64,000 bases of DNA from Lachnospiraceae bacterium (GCA_024403415.1 JAKSRY010000003.1:84858-148857), one strand, 5' to 3'. Shown: positions 44,575-54,538, counted from the first letter of the stretch. The notes: generated from the sequence alone by a model not told the origin. Made by a program: numbers and translations.

Positions 44575-44643
44575 TTATGCAACAATTGCTGCAAGGAATA
44601 TTAAATCAAAAACATGCTGATATGTCAAGTCTGGACCATGTTA

Positions 44644-45351
44644 TCAGAACATTCCATCAAAAATCGATCCGCTTGATGTTGTACTGCTGAAGCCTCCCTT
44701 ACTTGTGTAAGTGTTTGCTTTAAGCTGTTCAAAATGAGCCTGGGAATCGATGAGAGAAGCCTTTGACTGAGCTTCAAAACCAAATCCTTTGGCTGATGCA
44801 AATACAGTCTTGATATCTTTGACATCTGCCTTTTTAAAAGCTTCTTCGTCAAATTTAAGCTTATCATCTGAACCAACTGAAAGACCTGCTTTTGCAAGAT
44901 GGTTTGTTGAAAGCTTGGATGTTTCAATAAGCTGATATGCTTTAGTCATAATTGAATCAGAATCCGAATCACTTGCCTTCTCCAAAAGATCATTATAATT
45001 CTTAACGAATTCCTTAACCTTATCTGCTGTCTTATCATCATTTGATAATTCGCTCTTTGATAAGTCATCCAATGTTGAATAAAGCTTCTCTGCTGAACGT
45101 TCAGTATCTGCAAGAGCTTCTGCATTGCTATTGGTTGTTTCAAGCTTCTGCTTATTCTTCTCAACTACTTTGTTAATTTCTTCTTTGTTGCCATCCTTGG
45201 CATAATAGGCCTTCATCAGTTTGCCATAGCTTCCGCTTTTAATTGAAGCATAGTCTGCAAGGAAATTCGCACCAACACCGGTACCCTGATTTCCAAAAAG
45301 ACTGCTGTTCCCAAACAATGATGAATAGTCTGTTTTGGGCTGAATCTTCAT
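44644..45351 (-). CDS. small FliD-C-like protein, orphan
   Basis: 235 residues. N-terminal part Ser/Gly/Asn-rich; residues about 105-200 resemble the end of flagellar cap protein FliD (FVKNYNDLLEKA, then AGLSVGSDDKLKFDEEAFKKA and DVKTVF-like close). Much shorter than FliD and no other flagellar gene is near. May be an axial or secreted filament-associated protein; no firm family. ATG 45351 is 6 nt behind AGGAGG. Confidence 0.6.
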   Translation of the reverse strand: MKIQPKTDYSSLFGNSSLFGNQGTGVGANFLADYASIKSGSYGKLMKAYYAKDGNKEEINKVVEKNKQKLETTNSNAEALADTERSAEKLYSTLDDLSKSELSNDDKTADKVKEFVKNYNDLLEKASDSDSDSIMTKAYQLIETSKLSTNHLAKAGLSVGSDDKLKFDEEAFKKADVKDIKTVFASAKGFGFEAQSKASLIDSQAHFEQLKANTYTSKGGFSSTTSSGSIFDGMF

Positions 45352-45393
45352 AGCCAACCTCCTTTTATAAAATCCATTTTATAAAACTCTTTG

Positions 45394-45444
45394 TCCTCAT
45401 AATCATATAATTTGTCCACATAACATATATCCTCATAACATATA
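45394..45444. repeat. three imperfect 15-bp direct repeats upstream of FliD-like gene
   Basis: TCCTCATAATCATATA, TCCACATAACATATA and TCCTCATAACATATA, about 45 bp upstream of the start codon. Could be operator sites. The 226 bp between this gene and the endoglucanase also hold GAATTCAA/TTGAATTC (45544-45580) and no gene. Confidence 0.5.
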
Positions 45445-45583
45445 AGTATGCACTAGGACAAAAATATAGAACAATCTCTTATCATATATATCGTCACATA
45501 TTGTATTATCATTATAGCAAATGACATCCATATATGAACCATCGAATTCAAATTAATTAAATATATACCTATTGAATTCTTAA

Positions 45584-46945
45584 CTATTTATAACTGTCAA
45601 CGATTGCCTTGGTTATTTCAGGATAAACTATCTCATTATTTGATCTGTCGATAAGGGCAAATCTTTCTCCATCTCCTGAAATTATTCCATTATCCCAAAC
45701 AACACATGGAATTCCGGCATCTGCCATTGCCTTACAGTATGTTTCATAAAATACTACTCTGTCAGCAAGGTTTCCACCCTTTTCCTGCGCACCGTACTCT
45801 GTAAGCACGCAAGGGATTCCCTTCTCAACAAAATACTTGTTAACAGTTGTAACCATGGCACTATATTCTTTTTCTCCGCTTTCCTTATCGAAAGTATTAA
45901 GTGAAAGATCAGGATTAAGTGCAAAATCATATGGTGAATATGCATGGAAGGAAAGCATTAACTTATATGATGCAATATCTTCCGGGAAAGCATACTTTAA
46001 TCCCTTTGCTGCCTTTAATGTAGCACAGTAAGATGTAACAAGAAGATATCTGTTAACATTGTTTCCACCTGATGCTCTTACTGCATCAACGAATTCCTGA
46101 TTCATCTGATTAATGATTTCGGCAGATGTATTATAGATATGATTGTCATTCTCATATGACCATTCATGTGCTGCATCACCTGTAAGTCTTGGTTCATTCA
46201 AGCCTTCAAAAATAAGATGTTCATCATAGTCCTTGAAGTAATCTGCTACCTGATTCCAGATTTCTCTTGCATACCAGATTGACTGTTCAGCATTATCCTT
46301 ATCAGGACGGAAACCAAACTTTCCTTCAGGAATATTATCATGGTGAATATTGATAATTACATAAAGATTATCCTTGTAACAGTAATCAACAATCTCTTTA
46401 ACTCTTGCAAGCCATTCAGGATCGATAATAAGATGCTTCTCATCTTCTGAAAGAGTCAGGTGGTTATGCCAGCTTACGGGAACTCGAATTGTTGTGAATC
46501 CCGCATTAGCGATTCCATCGATAAGTTCCTGCGATGTTTTTGGATTACCCCAGCTTGTTTCAGTATCAAGTGTATTGAACACACCTGCGACAAAAGCATC
46601 AAGAGTATTTCCAAGATTCCATCCTGCTTTAAGATTCTTGGCAAATTCAATTGCTTCATCAGCAGTACTTTCTACTACATTTTTCTTTGCTTCGTTCAAT
46701 TTTTCTTCCTTTTCTTTAGCTAACAATTCTGCCTCGTCTACTGCAGGTTCTTCAACTGCTTCAACAACTTCCTCTGTTTCATTTGCTGCTGTTTCCACTG
46801 TTTCAGGCTTACTCTCTGTAACCTGTTCCTCAGCAGCCGGAGTCTCAGTTGTGTTAGCTTGGCTCTCATCAGGTGCTGATGAACAGCCTACTGCTGCAAA
46901 TGCCATTATTGCAGCCATTGTCAGTGCACATAGTTTCTTAATCAT
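45584..46945 (-). CDS. GH5 endoglucanase lipoprotein
   Basis: 453 residues. Lipoprotein signal (lipobox AAVGC), an acidic Glu/Ala/Thr/Val-rich linker (about 20-90), then a GH5 barrel: GWNLGNTLDA, IRVPVSWHNH, INIHHDN, catalytic acid FEGLNEPR and nucleophile LTEYGAQ. Predicted cell-surface cellulase or mixed-linkage glucanase, GH5 subfamily 4-like. AGAGG precedes ATG 46945. Fits a plant-fibre degrading gut or rumen bacterium. Confidence 0.93.
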   Translation of the reverse strand: MIKKLCALTMAAIMAFAAVGCSSAPDESQANTTETPAAEEQVTESKPETVETAANETEEVVEAVEEPAVDEAELLAKEKEEKLNEAKKNVVESTADEAIEFAKNLKAGWNLGNTLDAFVAGVFNTLDTETSWGNPKTSQELIDGIANAGFTTIRVPVSWHNHLTLSEDEKHLIIDPEWLARVKEIVDYCYKDNLYVIINIHHDNIPEGKFGFRPDKDNAEQSIWYAREIWNQVADYFKDYDEHLIFEGLNEPRLTGDAAHEWSYENDNHIYNTSAEIINQMNQEFVDAVRASGGNNVNRYLLVTSYCATLKAAKGLKYAFPEDIASYKLMLSFHAYSPYDFALNPDLSLNTFDKESGEKEYSAMVTTVNKYFVEKGIPCVLTEYGAQEKGGNLADRVVFYETYCKAMADAGIPCVVWDNGIISGDGERFALIDRSNNEIVYPEITKAIVDSYK

Positions 46946-46965
46946 AATAACCTCTCTCATATATT

Positions 46966-46995
46966 TATAATATAATATAATATAATATAATATAA
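46966..46995. repeat. pentanucleotide microsatellite (TATAA)x6
   Basis: Six perfect copies of TATAA directly upstream of the endoglucanase SD, ending at the stop of the upstream gene. Contains several TATAAT/TATATT-like -10 elements. Confidence 0.92.
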
Positions 46996-46996
46996 T

Positions 46997-49561
46997 TTAT
47001 TTTACCTGTCTGTCTGAATCCAGTATCTTTTCATAGTCATCCTTGGGCATGGGACGTGCATAAAGATATCCCTGAATAACATCAACCCCGACATCGGTCA
47101 GGAAGTCTGCCTGAGCATTCGTTTCCACTCCTTCAGACACAATATCAAGATCAAGTTCGCTTATCATTGAAACAACATTTCTGATAATAATTTCACCGTT
47201 ATCCTGATTCTTTCCTCTAAGGAATCCCATATCCAGTTTAAGAATATCAATTGGCATATCCTTCAGGACATTTAATGAAGAATAACCTGAACCAAAATCA
47301 TCAAGCGCTACTACGAATCCCATATCTCTTAATGCGTTAACCTTTTGGGTTACAACATCCTGTCTTTCCGAATAAGCAGACTCGGTGATTTCAAAATGTA
47401 AAAGCTTTCTGTCGATAGGATACTTTTCAGCCAGTTCCTGAATAGTATCTATAAAATCACTTTCATCAAGAGATACTCTCGAAATATTTACGGAAATAGG
47501 TACCGGATTTCGAAGCTCTTCCTTCCACTTAAGAACTGTCTTAAATGCATCCTCCCACATATATCTGTCCAGGGATTTAATAAATCCATTCTTTTCAAAA
47601 ATAGGAATAAATAAGCCGGGCGAAATAACCGATCCATCTTTCTTTATCCATCTGCAAAGAGTCTCTGCACCGACAATTGTATGTGTTGCGCTCGAATACT
47701 GTGGCTGATAATATGCAACAAACTCATGATTTTCAAGAGCCGCATACATCTGCGAAGTAACCATAGCTTCCGCAGCAAGTCTTTCTCTCAATTCATTGTT
47801 ATAATACAGACATGTACATACCGCATCTTCTTCTATCTTGTCTCTTGCAAGAGAAGCATAATTTATCATTGTCTCAATGGAATTGGATCTGTCGGCATCT
47901 ATAAAAAGACCTGCTCTGTATGTAAGAGGAACCGTAATATCCATATCCTCAAAAGCATATACCTTAGTTGAATGAATCCTCTCAAGAAGTTCCTCGCAGC
48001 ATTCAAAGCATACAAGAAATTCTCCACCACCAAGACGTCCGCAGACTCCTTTGCCGGTAGTAAATCGCTTTGCAACACCTGCACATCTTCTAATGATTTC
48101 ATCACCCGTTTCAAATCCATAAAGGTCATTAATAACATTCAACTGGTTAAGCGCCACAACACCAATAACATATTTAACATCAGGCTTTTCGGCATAAAGA
48201 TATTTAACTGATCTTATGAATCCTTCTTTATTATTAATTCTTGTCAATGAGTCTGTATAATATCTTAAACTCAATTCATCATTAACATATCTGATGCAGT
48301 TTTCTTTTTTATTAATTCCTGCAGCTATTGCTCTTGCCATATTCTTGCAGGAACTGTATCCACAGGCTCCACAGTCGATGGTCTGTTTTTCTTTTGTATC
48401 CTTGTGAAGCTCCTCAAAAGCTCTGTTACATTCGCTTTCCGAAATGAAATACGGTTCAACCGGTGTTGCAGTATATTTTCTTGTAAAATCGTCAATCGTA
48501 AGGTCCTTGGTCAATTCACAGAGTCTTTCGTAATTTCCATCCGGTCCGCCGATTCCACGTATCGGATTTTTAATTGACTGCTTGATATTTGCGATATTGA
48601 TATTAACCTTCTTATAATCAATCACACCGGATATTCCTGACCCGCCCACGCAGCCATTACTACATGCAACGAAATCAACGAAGTTCGGGAGACTGATTCC
48701 CTCTATAACAGCTTCTCTTAAGTGAGAAATATATATTCGGTCCACCACATCATGCTTTACTGATGTAATCATGTTGGGAGAAACCATATCCACAAGGTGC
48801 TTGAATCCGCCTTCCATGGTAAACAGCATCCCCGGTCCTTTTGCAGTCAAATCTGCTGTAATATCTTCATATTCAGCCAAATCAACAGATGCTATCTCAT
48901 TCATGAATTTTTCGATGCAAACATTATATTTAATGAAAGACGTATACTCTTCATCATCATCCATTTTTGATGAACATGGACTAAGCAATGCATAATCATT
49001 TTCATCATGCAGATAATTCTTTGCATATATCGCTGTACACATCGTCGGCGAATGAACCGGTATAACAGCATCCAGCATCTTGGGTTCGTGCTTTTTGAAA
49101 TAAGATATCAGCGCATTACAGCTGTTTCCGACAAAAGCTCTTGCCGGATTATTCAAATTTTCACGTATATATTTAGCATGTCCCCATACCGATACCTCAA
49201 CGCCAAATGAAATATCATAAATCTTACCAACGCCAAGACTCTTAAGATAACCAAATATCTTTGATGCTTCATTAAAATACTGATAATAAAAAACCGGATC
49301 TACAAGCAAAGATATTTTCTTTCCATTCTTAAGATCTGATAAAAATCTTTCGGTATCGTCTTTATATTCTCTTGCGTTATGAGTACAAATATTAACACAT
49401 GCTCCACAATTAATACATTTTTCAGAGTCGTTTTCTATTCTTAACCCCTCTTCGCCAAGAACTGAAATGTTAGCCCCTTCCACAGGACATACCGACAAAC
49501 ATTTATTACACCCTATACAATTATTATTGGTACAAATCACACCATTCTCACAGTGACTCAT
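46997..49561 (-). CDS. FeFe-hydrogenase-like sensor fused to GGDEF and EAL domains
   Basis: 854 residues. Two 4Fe-4S ferredoxin motifs (about 10-60), a hydrogenase large-subunit-like domain (about 85-350) with H-cluster ligand positions Cys148 (GNSCNAL), Cys196 (SPCSSKMDD), Cys300 and Cys304 (ACSNGCVGGSG), an extra 4Fe-4S motif CGACGYSSCKNMA (about 397-405), then GGDEF (about 430-580; signature altered to GGGEF) and EAL (about 610-850; ETL variant with DDFGSGYSSL and SEGVET intact). The proton-shuttle Cys of TSCCP is replaced by Ser, as in sensory hydrogenases. Likely a redox- or H2-responsive c-di-GMP phosphodiesterase. 7 bp after the Mbeg1-like gene. Confidence 0.88.
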   Translation of the reverse strand: MSHCENGVICTNNNCIGCNKCLSVCPVEGANISVLGEEGLRIENDSEKCINCGACVNICTHNAREYKDDTERFLSDLKNGKKISLLVDPVFYYQYFNEASKIFGYLKSLGVGKIYDISFGVEVSVWGHAKYIRENLNNPARAFVGNSCNALISYFKKHEPKMLDAVIPVHSPTMCTAIYAKNYLHDENDYALLSPCSSKMDDDEEYTSFIKYNVCIEKFMNEIASVDLAEYEDITADLTAKGPGMLFTMEGGFKHLVDMVSPNMITSVKHDVVDRIYISHLREAVIEGISLPNFVDFVACSNGCVGGSGISGVIDYKKVNINIANIKQSIKNPIRGIGGPDGNYERLCELTKDLTIDDFTRKYTATPVEPYFISESECNRAFEELHKDTKEKQTIDCGACGYSSCKNMARAIAAGINKKENCIRYVNDELSLRYYTDSLTRINNKEGFIRSVKYLYAEKPDVKYVIGVVALNQLNVINDLYGFETGDEIIRRCAGVAKRFTTGKGVCGRLGGGEFLVCFECCEELLERIHSTKVYAFEDMDITVPLTYRAGLFIDADRSNSIETMINYASLARDKIEEDAVCTCLYYNNELRERLAAEAMVTSQMYAALENHEFVAYYQPQYSSATHTIVGAETLCRWIKKDGSVISPGLFIPIFEKNGFIKSLDRYMWEDAFKTVLKWKEELRNPVPISVNISRVSLDESDFIDTIQELAEKYPIDRKLLHFEITESAYSERQDVVTQKVNALRDMGFVVALDDFGSGYSSLNVLKDMPIDILKLDMGFLRGKNQDNGEIIIRNVVSMISELDLDIVSEGVETNAQADFLTDVGVDVIQGYLYARPMPKDDYEKILDSDRQVK

Positions 49562-49568
49562 ATCAAAC

Positions 49569-50801
49569 TCATCCCTTCTTTTTTGAAAATGTTCTTTTTA
49601 CCTTATCACCGGCATTTTGTGAAAACTCAACCATTTCCTGCCACATATTTCTTGATGAAACAACAATAGCCTCAAGAACATTTTCACCGTATATATTTCT
49701 CATTCGCTTAAAGATTTCTTCTAATATCTCCTGATTATCAAAAGACAGTTCTTTATATTTATTAACAGCTGCCGTGAAGCTCTTAAAAGGATTCTTCTTG
49801 AGATCTTCGATAGTCTTTGCATCCTTGGCAGTTAAAATATCATAAAGAGAATTAACGAAAACATCCAGTTCATCTTCTTTAAGTGAATAAATCCATTCAT
49901 TTATAGACTGGTCTGTAGCTTCCTTAGTAAAGAATTTTCGCTCACATCTGATAAACTCACCATTCTCAACCTTCCACGAAAACGCATTATGCTGAAGAGC
50001 CCCCACTCCATAGCTTTCAACGATATCGTAGTTGTCATCCTCAAAAATAATACCTACAATCGAAGATTTTGGTATATATTTGTGAATTCTGTCAGCAAGA
50101 CTGCTGTAAGCACTATTTTCAATTATTTCCGGTCTGAAGCCCGGACCGTCATGATTATAAATATCAATGATACGTATTCTTGCCTCTACTTCACACATCA
50201 TAGAAGCATAAATTGCGAGATTTCCACCCTTGGAATGACCTCCTGTTCGTATGGGATAATCATTCATCATAGAAACCCTATTCATATATTCAGCCGCAAG
50301 CTTTTGAGATTCAATCGGCTTACTGTAACCAATTTTCATATCCTCTTTCCAGCCAAGCAGGGTTGCATCCGTTCCGCGAAAAGCAACATACATACTCTTA
50401 TCCGGAAGAATATATGTTACTGCAGCAAACTGTGTATCAAAATCTTCGGAGAATATTTCTTTATAAAAATTAATCTGAATGTCACAATATCTTTTGCTCT
50501 TTGCTGCCAAAGATACGAGTTTTTCCTCCTTATCGGCCATCCAGAATATGTTGAACATATTATTGAATTCAGGATGCTCCGGAATATCCTTAAGGAGTAT
50601 CGCATTAACATCTTTTGTCAACTCACATGAGGCTTCATTCTCTGCCTTCAGCATTTCGGAATCTTCACACAATTTGGGAACAATTCCGTCATATTCAAGA
50701 TAAGCAAGCTGACTCAATATAAGACTGTCTACTTCATTAAAAGGAAATTCTTCAAAGGTTCTGTTTCCTTCATTTTTAATATAGGTCAATATATTTTTCA
50801 T
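49569..50801 (-). CDS. Mbeg1-like (DUF2974) alpha/beta-hydrolase
   Basis: 410 residues. VAFRGTDATLLGW oxyanion region and GGHSKGGNLAI with nucleophile Ser190, likely acid and His later. Homologous core to the T7SS-linked hydrolase at 20753, but without its C-terminal targeting-like hairpin; its tail is shorter and basic. Overlaps birA by 4 bp (ATGA). No signal peptide; intracellular lipase or esterase of unknown substrate. Confidence 0.82.
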   Translation of the reverse strand: MKNILTYIKNEGNRTFEEFPFNEVDSLILSQLAYLEYDGIVPKLCEDSEMLKAENEASCELTKDVNAILLKDIPEHPEFNNMFNIFWMADKEEKLVSLAAKSKRYCDIQINFYKEIFSEDFDTQFAAVTYILPDKSMYVAFRGTDATLLGWKEDMKIGYSKPIESQKLAAEYMNRVSMMNDYPIRTGGHSKGGNLAIYASMMCEVEARIRIIDIYNHDGPGFRPEIIENSAYSSLADRIHKYIPKSSIVGIIFEDDNYDIVESYGVGALQHNAFSWKVENGEFIRCERKFFTKEATDQSINEWIYSLKEDELDVFVNSLYDILTAKDAKTIEDLKKNPFKSFTAAVNKYKELSFDNQEILEEIFKRMRNIYGENVLEAIVVSSRNMWQEMVEFSQNAGDKVKRTFSKKKG

Positions 50802-51550
50802 AATACCAGGCTGACTTCTCCTGCTTTTAGTATATCTTTACTGCCATCCCTGTACTGAATGGCAAGTCCGAAATCATCGCTGATTCCTTCTACAAAAACC
50901 TCCGGGCCGTCAAGAATCTGTACCCACCTTGCGGATATATATGAACGCTTTCTATATTCTTCTACCGGGGTTTCATTCGGAAACTTCGAATAGTGGAATT
51001 CAAAACGTTCAAGAATCGTCTGCGCCAATTTTTTCTTAAATGCAGTCAGTTCATCATGTGACATATCTGTCACATTTTTAATACTTTTATCAAAAATAGC
51101 TCCGGCACGTCCTTTGATATCTTCCGGAAAACCGCCTTCCGGCTCAAACAGATTAAGACCTATTCCTATTACCACAAATTCAGTCTGTCCGTCAGATGTA
51201 AGGGGCGAGGATTCTGTCAGAATCCCCGAAACCTTTTTATCTTTGTAATAAAGATCATTCACCCATTTAATGGATATGGAATCATCTATATATTTTTCAA
51301 CAGCCTCAGATGCCGCAACTGCCATAAGCGGTGTGAGCAGCAAGGCTTTTGAGACCTCCAGCTCCTTATGTAAAAAGATACTAAGATACAGCCCTGTATC
51401 AACAGGAGAGTAAAAATCCCTTCCACGTCTGCCCTTTCCATTGGTCTGGCGAAAGGCCACAAGCATGCAGTCCTTAGTTCGGCCGGCAAGCCCTTCCTCA
51501 TACAAAACAGTATTAGTGGAGGTCGTTTCTTCAACAAAACAAATTTCCAT
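50798..51550 (-). CDS. birA: biotin-[acetyl-CoA-carboxylase] ligase
   Basis: 250 residues, catalytic domain plus C-terminal SH3-like cap; lacks the N-terminal HTH, so a non-regulatory ligase. TSTNT, GRRGRDFYSP and WVNDLYY motifs. Its ATG overlaps the aspS stop (TAATG). Confidence 0.92.
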   Translation of the reverse strand: MEICFVEETTSTNTVLYEEGLAGRTKDCMLVAFRQTNGKGRRGRDFYSPVDTGLYLSIFLHKELEVSKALLLTPLMAVAASEAVEKYIDDSISIKWVNDLYYKDKKVSGILTESSPLTSDGQTEFVVIGIGLNLFEPEGGFPEDIKGRAGAIFDKSIKNVTDMSHDELTAFKKKLAQTILERFEFHYSKFPNETPVEEYRKRSYISARWVQILDGPEVFVEGISDDFGLAIQYRDGSKDILKAGEVSLVL

Positions 51551-53313
51551 TAATCTTCCTTCTCAGGAACGATCATGATATGAACATCCTGAAGCTGTTT
51601 TGGATCTACTGCGGATGGAGCACCCATCATAACATCCTGTGCTGTCTTATTCATAGGGAATGGAATAATCTCACGGATACTTTCCTGTCCAAGAATAAGC
51701 ATTACCATACGGTCAACACCGGGTGCAATTCCTGCATGCGGAGGAGCTCCGTAACAGAATGCATTGTACATAGCAGGGAATTTAGCTTTAACAGCATCCT
51801 CGCCAAGTCCGACAATTGAAAACGCCTTAACCATTATTTCAGGATCATGGTTACGAACAGCTCCTGATGATAATTCAACACCATTAACAACAAGGTCATA
51901 CTGATATGCAAGTATTGACAAAGGATCTGCATTATTAAGTGCATCCATGCCACCCTGTGGCATAGAGAATGGATTATGACAGAATTCAAGTTCTCCTGAT
52001 TCTTCTCCGATTTCATACATAGGGAAATCTACAATCCAGCAGAATTCATACTTATCAGCATCCATATGTCCTTCACATGAAGCTCCGAGGAACTTACGAA
52101 GAACACCGGCTGTCTTAAGTGCTGTAAGGTGCTTGCCTGCACTTAAGCCTACGAAGTCACCCTTATTAAGGCCTAATGTAGAGATGACTTCATCCTTCTT
52201 ATCCTGTAAGAATTTAGAAATACCACCAACTATTTCTCCATTTTCATCAACTCTGAACCAATAGGTCTTTTCTCCTGACTGAACCTCTACTGCCTCAACG
52301 AGTTTATCTATTTCTTTTCTGGTAAGCTTAAAGTTTGTAACTTTAACTGCCTTAACTTCATTACCATCAAAAGGACCAAATCCAATATCTGAAAGAAGTG
52401 CTGTTGCATCCTCAACAATAAGATCAATACGAAGGTCCGGCTTATCTGAACCATATGTTTCCATTGCTTCAGTATATGCGATTCTCTTGAATGGTGCCTT
52501 TGATGCAGTCTTATATATTCCGTATTTTGCAAAGATAGGAGGAAGAACGTCCTCGATTACTGCAAATACATCTTCCTGTGTAGCAAATGCCATTTCCATA
52601 TCAAGCTGGTAAAATTCTCCGGGAGATCTGTCAGCACGTGCATCTTCATCTCTGAAGCATGGAGCTACCTGGAAATATCTGTCAAATCCTGAGGTCATCA
52701 GAAGCTGTTTAAACTGCTGTGGTGCCTGTGGAAGTGCATAGAACTTACCCGGATGATTTCTTGATGGTACAAGATAGTCTCTTGCTCCTTCAGGTGAAGA
52801 ACATGTAAGAATGGGTGTTGTAATTTCAAGGAAATCATGTGCTGTCATTGAAGCTCTTAATTCTGCAACAATCTTTGATCTCATAACGATCATTTCCTTA
52901 ACTGCAGGATTACGAAGATCAAGATATCTGTACTTAAGTCTAGTAGCTTCATCTGCTTCCTTAGAACGATTAATTTCAAATGGAAGTTCATTATATATAC
53001 ACTTACCAAGGACTTCTATCTTTGTAGGTACTACTTCTATTTCACCGGTTGCAAGCTTGCCATTCTTTGAAGAACGTTCTCTTACAACACCTGTAACAGA
53101 AAGTGTTGATTCATTATTAATTCCGTTTAACGAATCCATCATCTCTTCTGTTTCAATTACTACCTGAGTGATTCCGTAGAAATCTCTAAGCTGAAGGAAG
53201 CCAAGATTCTTTGACACCTTACGCATATTGTCATAGAAACCTGCAAGGGTAACTTCCTGTCCAACATTTTCAATTCTCAATTGATTACAATTGTGTGTTC
53301 TTGACTGAGTCAT
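51550..53313 (-). CDS. aspS: aspartyl-tRNA synthetase
   Basis: Class II synthetase, 587 residues, bacterial type with the GAD insertion. OB-fold anticodon domain (about 15-110), motif 2 QVAPCFRDEDARADR, motif 3 GVDRMVM near residue 530. Head of aspS-birA-DUF2974-HydS/GGDEF/EAL operon. No T-box is visible in the short leader. Confidence 0.97.
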   Translation of the reverse strand: MTQSRTHNCNQLRIENVGQEVTLAGFYDNMRKVSKNLGFLQLRDFYGITQVVIETEEMMDSLNGINNESTLSVTGVVRERSSKNGKLATGEIEVVPTKIEVLGKCIYNELPFEINRSKEADEATRLKYRYLDLRNPAVKEMIVMRSKIVAELRASMTAHDFLEITTPILTCSSPEGARDYLVPSRNHPGKFYALPQAPQQFKQLLMTSGFDRYFQVAPCFRDEDARADRSPGEFYQLDMEMAFATQEDVFAVIEDVLPPIFAKYGIYKTASKAPFKRIAYTEAMETYGSDKPDLRIDLIVEDATALLSDIGFGPFDGNEVKAVKVTNFKLTRKEIDKLVEAVEVQSGEKTYWFRVDENGEIVGGISKFLQDKKDEVISTLGLNKGDFVGLSAGKHLTALKTAGVLRKFLGASCEGHMDADKYEFCWIVDFPMYEIGEESGELEFCHNPFSMPQGGMDALNNADPLSILAYQYDLVVNGVELSSGAVRNHDPEIMVKAFSIVGLGEDAVKAKFPAMYNAFCYGAPPHAGIAPGVDRMVMLILGQESIREIIPFPMNKTAQDVMMGAPSAVDPKQLQDVHIMIVPEKED

Positions 53314-53406
53314 TTTTATTGCCTTTCTTTATAAAGATTTATTATTTATTTCAATAGTTTGTATTCCAAGCTATATTCATACTGATTTGGTTGTTTAATA
53401 TATTTA

Positions 53407-54528
53407 TTAGATATCTTCTAATTTAATTTCTCCCTCTTCCCAGGCTTCAAGCATTGGTCTGCACACCTTAAAACAATCAAGTATCTTCGGTGCAAAAATA
53501 CCGCACTCTCCAACCATGATCATATTAAACGCAACATCCTTCGGGAATGCCTTCTTATACACTCTGTCATTAACCAGTGCATCATAGGTATCACTAATGG
53601 ATACAAGCTGTGCCGAAATAGGTATTTCTTCTCCCTTTAATCCATCCGGATATCCGCCTCCATCATATTTTTCATGATGAGAACGAACAACCTCACGAGC
53701 AATCTTATCAAATTCATCACTCCATGCGCCCTTAACATCATCAAGAAGCTCTATTCCTCTCAATGTGTGGGATTTCATATATTCATACTCTTCATCCGTA
53801 AATCTTCCCGGTTTAAGAAGAACCTCATCCCTAATAGCAGCCTTTCCTAGGTCATGTATTGAACAGGCTGTAACTATATAATCAACCATTTGAGAATTAA
53901 GATTATATTCAGGATGCAATTCCTGCATTTTCTTCGCCATAATCTTAACAAGTCCCTTCATTCTCTGAACATGATGATGATTTTCAACATTTCGGAGTTC
54001 TACAAGTGTTCCGATGAGCTCTATCATCTTGTTATGCTGCATATAATACACATCTGCTCCCATAGTCATTCCACCTTCAGTGGCGGAATTTCCATTAGAA
54101 TTCGTACTTACTGCATCAAGCTTTACGCGAGTTTCATTAAGGACCTCTCTTACACTATAAAGCTCTGCATATTTTTTAACCTTTTTTTCAATAAGGCCGG
54201 AATCAAATGGCTTACGTGCAAAGTCAACTGCACCGGCTCTGTAAGACGCTTTTTCAATCTTGAGTGATGTATCTTCGGAAAGCACAATAATAGGGAGATT
54301 ATCAAACCATACTGTCTGATTAATGCTGTTTAGTATATCGACTGCGCCTTTATCTCCAAGTGCATAATCCAATATTACAGCAGCTAATTCTTCATGTAAT
54401 TTCATAATCACATCCAGCGCTTCTACTCCGGAGTTTGTAGTTACAACCTCAAAATCCCCCTCGAATAATTCTTCAAGGATTTCTATATTCACTTCACCTG
54501 AATCAGCAATAAGAATTTTCTTGCGCAT
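53407..54528 (-). CDS. response regulator with HD-GYP-type c-di-GMP phosphodiesterase domain
   Basis: 373 residues. Receiver domain 1-120 with the acceptor Asp in VILDYALGD (about residue 53) and Lys in KPFD; HD domain about 170-360 with HDLGKAAI, SHTLRG, HHEKYDGGGYPDGL and SISDTYDAL. Probably hydrolyses c-di-GMP on phosphorylation. ATG 54528 follows GAGGGACAGG; 10 bp after the FapA-like gene. No sensor kinase adjoins. Confidence 0.9.
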   Translation of the reverse strand: MRKKILIADSGEVNIEILEELFEGDFEVVTTNSGVEALDVIMKLHEELAAVILDYALGDKGAVDILNSINQTVWFDNLPIIVLSEDTSLKIEKASYRAGAVDFARKPFDSGLIEKKVKKYAELYSVREVLNETRVKLDAVSTNSNGNSATEGGMTMGADVYYMQHNKMIELIGTLVELRNVENHHHVQRMKGLVKIMAKKMQELHPEYNLNSQMVDYIVTACSIHDLGKAAIRDEVLLKPGRFTDEEYEYMKSHTLRGIELLDDVKGAWSDEFDKIAREVVRSHHEKYDGGGYPDGLKGEEIPISAQLVSISDTYDALVNDRVYKKAFPKDVAFNMIMVGECGIFAPKILDCFKVCRPMLEAWEEGEIKLEDI

Positions 54529-54538
54529 CCTGTCCCTC

